64,000 nt of DNA, from the NCBI GenBank assembly GCA_003153435.1, contig PLYR01000020.1, forward strand, positions 50,304 through 114,303, given 5' to 3'. A program made the translations under genes and the position numbers. This DNA is from Bacteroidota bacterium. Lineage in GTDB: Bacteria; Bacteroidota; Bacteroidia; Palsa-965. Shown in pieces: positions 61,436 through 64,000 of this stretch (position 1 is the first letter of the stretch; the number at the start of each line of letters is the position of its first letter). The notes under the pieces were generated by a model. The model had not been told where the DNA came from. It worked only from the letters and a program-made list of their open reading frames with translations, and ran no database searches.

Positions 61436-61467
61436 CAAAATTAGTGGAAACCATTTTCACCGCCAAA
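61436..61467 (-). promoter_or_regulatory. Promoter of the TonB receptor/DUF4249 operon
   Basis: On the minus strand, TTTG (61467-61464), exactly 20 bp, then TAATTTTG (61443-61436) is a full Bacteroidota -33/-7 match. ATG 61418 lies 18 bp downstream of the -7 element, giving a leader of about 11 nt. Confidence 0.8.
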
Positions 61468-61536
61468 GTTTCCGATGCTAATAATCAGATTTTCATCAAA
61501 ATGCGAGGTAAGCAGGGCGAAGATACAAGTAAACCA

Positions 61537-61552
61537 TAATTTTGTATTTTTG
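61537..61552 (+). promoter_or_regulatory. Tandem -7 elements before tRNA-Pro
   Basis: TAATTTTG (61537-61544) and TATTTTTG (61545-61552) are two adjacent TAnnTTTG matches, 29 and 37 bp before the tRNA. There is no -33 TTTG, so which one is used cannot be told. Confidence 0.45.
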
Positions 61553-61580
61553 CGTCCTTCTCCAGGAAGAAATTATTTTT

Positions 61581-61655
61581 CGGGGTGTAGCGTAGCCCGG
61601 TTAGCGCGCAAGCATGGGGTGCTTGAGGTCGGAGGTTCGAATCCTCTCACCCCGA
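61581..61655 (+). tRNA. tRNA-Pro (anticodon GGG)
   Basis: A complete 75-nt cloverleaf. The acceptor pairs CGGGGTG (61581-61587) with CACCCCG (61648-61654), discriminator A61655. D stem GCGT/GCGC. The anticodon stem CAAGC/GCTTG encloses loop ATGGGGT with anticodon GGG. T arm GGAGG-TTCGAAT-CCTCT. CCA is not encoded. It reads CCC and probably CCU codons. A terminator hairpin follows at 61664-61696 and a degenerate copy at 61696-61770. Confidence 0.95.
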
Positions 61656-61663
61656 CAGATTAA

Positions 61664-61696
61664 AGAGGATTCTGCTAAACAGGATTCTCTTTTTTT
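61664..61696 (+). terminator. Terminator of tRNA-Pro
   Basis: An 11-bp stem with two G-U pairs (AGAGGATTCTG, 61664-61674; CAGGATTCTCT, 61680-61690) has a 5-nt loop and is followed by a run of T's (to 61696). It lies 9 nt after the mature tRNA end. Confidence 0.85.
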
Positions 61697-61770
61697 ATTT
61701 CACATGGAAGAACGGTTAGCGCGTGGCGCCGAAGGCGCCAAGGTCGGAGGTTCGAATCCTCTCACCCCGA
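61696..61770 (+). pseudogene. Degenerate second tRNA-Pro copy
   Basis: At a constant offset of 115 bp from tRNA-Pro, an 11-nt D-arm segment (CGGTTAGCGCG) and the last 30 nt (variable region, T arm, acceptor 3' strand) are identical to it. The 5' acceptor strand is absent, so no acceptor stem can form. The anticodon arm is replaced by a different perfect 17-nt hairpin, TGGCG-CCGAAGG-CGCCA, whose loop would read GAA but has C instead of T at position 33. It lies after the tRNA terminator. This is probably a decayed tRNA or a recombination (att-like) remnant. Confidence 0.8.
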
Positions 61771-61845
61771 AAAAAGGACAGAGCAGAGAGCGGAGAGCGA
61801 GTGCGAGGGAATTCGCTGTTTCTGTTTCTCTTTCTCTTTCACATT

Positions 61846-62985
61846 TCATCTAAAAACTATATCCGCATATCCCACCCAGTGCTTCATGTACGCCTTGGCG
61901 GTAACTCCCATCCCCATATTATCCACCTGAATGGATGGGTGATCAATGGAGTTGCAGTAATCCAGAAACATGCCGGATAAGGGAACTGCTCCTTGTATTT
62001 GTTGAAGCTTTAATGCGGTGAGCATGCCCATCGGAACGGAGTACCTTCCACACCAGGTCCACTTGTAGGTGGTATAGTCATTATCCTGTACCGTATTTTG
62101 AGTAAACTTTTTGATTTTCGTCTCCAGCAGGTCTCCTGCCAGACAGTCTGTGATGAGTTGATGTTCTTTCGCTATGGCCTGATTATAACCGGTGCTGTCG
62201 GTGCCGAAGAAAGCAAAATCCCTCCCGCCCCATTCTTCATCACCATAATGAACGGCATCCGTAGAGATCAGCAGAGATACTTCTACTCCCCACTCCATAT
62301 CTCTTTTCTTAAAGACTTTGGCAAGTGCCTTTGCCAGGGGTTCCGAGAGTTCATTCATTTTGGCGAAAGGCATTGGAGGCACGAGAATGGAAATAATCTC
62401 CACATCTTTATCAAAGTATTGAAGAAATGGGAGCTCTGCTTCCACAGAGTGCTCAGCAAGCTGCAAGCTGTCATTCACCTGATAAACCGACTTTGGAAGT
62501 TCTTTCATGATATCTTCCCGCATGGAAGATACTTTGATGTTTCCATACGGTCCTCTCCAATGGGTGAAATGGTCGAACACCAGCTGGTTGTCGACCTTAA
62601 ACTCTTTGGCTTTATGGGCTACTCCGAAAATGATCACGGTCTTGGCCTGAACATTTTTCAGGACGAGGGGGTACATATAACCGGCATAGCTGTAATCATC
62701 ATGCGGAGCTATGGCCAGCCTCCATGCATCTCCGGGGGAAATATCATTTCTTTTCCGGATCCCTTCCAGCCGGGCTCCCTGGTTCTGGTCAATTCTTTGG
62801 ATCAGGGTCTCGATCTGCTCCTTCGTATGGGCAAAACCTACTGTGTCTGCCAGTCCCCGGAGGCGGATCGCGGTATCTTCCTGTGCAACAACCGGAGGTT
62901 TGTTATGAGGTCCAACAACATGTGTCTGAGCGAGGAGGCTGACCCCCAAACCAAAAAAGAATAAGAAGAGCAGTTTAGTTTTCAT
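61846..62985 (-). CDS. Exported MEMO-family protein (AmmeMemoRadiSam system protein B-like)
   Basis: The 379-residue protein has a signal peptide (KTKLLFLFFFGLGVSLLAQ). The MEMO fold motifs are IAPHDDYSYAGYMYP (metal-binding His), VIIFGVAHKAKEF, LAEHSVEAELPFLQYF (His, Glu) and LISTDAVHYGDEEWGG, with YCNSIDHPSIQVDNMGMGVTAKAY near the C-terminus. MEMO proteins have a structure like class III dioxygenases and are usually cytosolic and linked to AMMECR1 and a radical SAM enzyme; neither partner is visible here. The signal peptide makes this a periplasmic or secreted variant. Its biochemical role is unknown. Confidence 0.88.
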   Translation of the reverse strand: MKTKLLFLFFFGLGVSLLAQTHVVGPHNKPPVVAQEDTAIRLRGLADTVGFAHTKEQIETLIQRIDQNQGARLEGIRKRNDISPGDAWRLAIAPHDDYSYAGYMYPLVLKNVQAKTVIIFGVAHKAKEFKVDNQLVFDHFTHWRGPYGNIKVSSMREDIMKELPKSVYQVNDSLQLAEHSVEAELPFLQYFDKDVEIISILVPPMPFAKMNELSEPLAKALAKVFKKRDMEWGVEVSLLISTDAVHYGDEEWGGRDFAFFGTDSTGYNQAIAKEHQLITDCLAGDLLETKIKKFTQNTVQDNDYTTYKWTWCGRYSVPMGMLTALKLQQIQGAVPLSGMFLDYCNSIDHPSIQVDNMGMGVTAKAYMKHWVGYADIVFR

Positions 62986-63055
62986 TTGTCATATTTAACA
63001 CTCCTAAAAGTAGACAAAGGAAACAAGAACGGAGATGATGTGGATCAGAAATTCC

Positions 63056-63484
63056 TTAAATCGGGTTCTGGGTGATGAAAGTGAGGAGGCGGCTCAGCTC
63101 CTGATTGATGGAATCATTATTGGTGCGGAGGAGATAGAGGGTCTTGTTCCTGACATCATTCTTCTGAATAACTCCGTATTTCTCTGTCATGCATTCGACC
63201 AGGTAACGATTCAGGGTATCCTCAGGGCATGTTTTCATAAAAGTAATGATAACCGGGATGCCTCGTTCTTTGTATTTGAGACGGAGGAACACACATTTTT
63301 CGGTTGAATCATGCATAAAACCCTTCAATGGAATGGTGTCGGTCTTAAGGGCTGATTTGCGGAGCATGAAAATGGAAAGAGAATCGGTCTTTTTGAGCTC
63401 CGCAGAGGATCCCTGTCCTCCACAGCCGTAGAGTAACACAAGGCAGACAAATAGAAGAATTGTTTTAAATCGGGAGTTATCCAT
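63056..63484 (-). CDS. Small lipoprotein, unknown function
   Basis: The 142-residue protein starts with a lipoprotein signal (SRFKTILLFVCLVLLYGC, Cys about 21). The rest has SLSIFMLRKSALKTDTIPLKGFMHDSTEKCVFLRLKYKERGIPVIITFMKT and ends LSRLLTFITQNPI. No family is recognised. It follows the MEMO-like gene on the same strand with a 70-bp gap. Confidence 0.65.
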   Translation of the reverse strand: MDNSRFKTILLFVCLVLLYGCGGQGSSAELKKTDSLSIFMLRKSALKTDTIPLKGFMHDSTEKCVFLRLKYKERGIPVIITFMKTCPEDTLNRYLVECMTEKYGVIQKNDVRNKTLYLLRTNNDSINQELSRLLTFITQNPI

Positions 63485-63567
63485 ATAGAAAACATTATTC
63501 TATACTGAAGATAACGATTTTTTTTGAAGTATCCGAATTAAGAATGTAAATTTTCCCTTTTCTGAAA

Positions 63568-63777
63568 GAGACCTCTATCTTGGTCAACGAGACATCTCTT
63601 TTAGCAAAAGAGACATCTCGAATAACAAAAGAGACATCTCGAATAACAAAAGAGACATCTCGAATAACAAAAGAGACATCTCTTCTGCTAAAAGAGACAT
63701 CTCGAATAACAAAAGAGACATCTCAAATAACAAAAGAGACATCTCTTCTGCTAAAAGAGACATCTATCTTGCTAAAA
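63568..63777. repeat. Array of ten 21-bp tandem repeats
   Basis: Ten contiguous 21-bp units start at 63568, 63589, 63610 and so on up to 63757. Units begin with GAGACATCTC (the first has GAGACCTCTA, the last GAGACATCTA) and end CAAAA or TAAAA, with two main types, GAATAA and TTCTGC, in the middle. AGAGA-CA-TCTC(T) is a small dyad in each unit. The period is 2.0 helical turns, so all dyads lie on the same face. The length is a multiple of 3, so one reading frame is open (heptads ETS..TK) but there is no ATG. The gene-free stretch 63485-63899 holds nothing else that I see. Confidence 0.95.
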
Positions 63778-63899
63778 AGAGAGAGAGAAACAAGAAATGG
63801 TCTGAGTCATTTTAGTCCTTCTAATCAAATTGGAAATTAGGGGAGAATCCGATTCTATTTTATTATGATTCAATGAGGTCCGGACAAGGAAGAAGGATG

Positions 63900-64000
63900 T
63901 TACTTCTTAATCACTTTTTGCCGGAAGGTGGTTTCATCCCCTGTCTTGAGTTCAAGGAGATAGGTCCCTGCAGGTAAGGAGGTAATATCCAGCCGGATCC
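63900..64000 (-). CDS. C-terminal end of a T9SS-secreted protein (truncated)
   Basis: The last 101 bases on the minus strand read ...IRLDITSLPAGTYLLELKTGDE...FRQKVIKK and a stop at 63902-63900. This is the typical C-terminal beta-strand end of a type A T9SS sorting domain (PAGTYLLELKTG...KVIKK). The rest of the gene lies beyond the right edge, so its function cannot be given. Confidence 0.8.
   Translation of the reverse strand, partial: IRLDITSLPAGTYLLELKTGDETTFRQKVIKK

Noticed and set aside
61696..61770. A functional tRNA with anticodon GAA (Phe)
   Set aside because: There is no 5' acceptor strand to pair with CACCCCG, position 33 is C, and it lies beyond the terminator of tRNA-Pro.
62098..62964. 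A 288-codon plus-strand frame opposite the MEMO-like gene
   Set aside because: Antisense of a well-supported gene with signal peptide and conserved motifs. The translation shows no domain or start signal.
63568..63840. CRISPR array, or a coding repeat gene, at the 21-bp repeats
   Set aside because: There are no unique spacers between the units (the array is contiguous) and no cas gene. As a gene it lacks ATG/GTG and a clear binding site; a TTG would be the only start. I kept it as a tandem repeat.

Overview
The window is a piece of a Bacteroidota chromosome. The evidence is several secreted proteins ending in type IX secretion system (T9SS) type A sorting domains, a TonB-dependent receptor paired with a DUF4249 lipoprotein, PorE-like PD40 repeats, DUF218, YwqK/MORN and PgpH-type HD proteins, and promoters of the Bacteroidota form TTTG-N20/21-TAnnTTTG. 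Most genes are chromosomal housekeeping or envelope genes. I see no phage, insertion sequence or CRISPR array. The first gene (1-666) and the last (63900-64000, minus strand) are cut by the window ends.

Layout. 0-9 kb: PD40 protein fragment, DEDDh exonuclease, FAH-family enzyme, a secreted subtilase, a lipoprotein, mnmA, a MORN/YwqK protein, a DUF218 protein and a PKD/SprB-repeat T9SS protein. 9-16.7 kb: a proline-rich lipoprotein, a CxxCH T9SS protein, a lipoprotein/GT2/PIG-V-like glycosylation cluster, hpf and ppk2 head to head, and a GH5 glycoside hydrolase. 16.7-22 kb: a signalling island made of two membrane TPR-PP2C (SpoIIE) proteins divergent from a SiaB-like kinase and a SiaC-like phosphoprotein. 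22-30.5 kb: YhcH protein, secreted proteins, a zinc phospholipase/nuclease-like protein, comB, gcvT, a 17-residue-repeat protein, a HELLE-motif protein and a GT4 enzyme. 30.5-43 kb: polysaccharide dehydratase, thioesterase, second subtilase, miaE, a GreA/B-like small protein, pfkA, PgpH-like phosphodiesterase, thiolase and an NlpC/P60 peptidase. 43-51.7 kb: a second tandem pair of TPR-PP2C proteins, clpB, a hydrolase and a cold shock protein. 51.7-64 kb: S41 protease, coiled-coil protein, DbpA-like helicase, second YwqK protein, trxB, the DUF4249/TonB receptor pair, tRNA-Pro(GGG) with a degenerate copy, a secreted MEMO-family protein, a small lipoprotein and a 21-bp tandem repeat array.

The most interesting part is the signalling island. 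SiaB- and SiaC-like genes overlap by 4 nt. Opposite them are two TPR-transmembrane-PP2C phosphatase-like genes. One keeps the metal-binding acids and the other has lost two of them (Asp to Asn459, Asp to Lys600) as well as the conserved His. This looks like a Sia-type partner-switching circuit with TPR input, an active phosphatase and a probable pseudophosphatase, but with no diguanylate cyclase nearby. The shared divergent promoter region carries an 18-bp perfect palindrome and a 12-bp direct repeat. A second, apparently catalytically competent pair of the same architecture lies at 43-47.6 kb.
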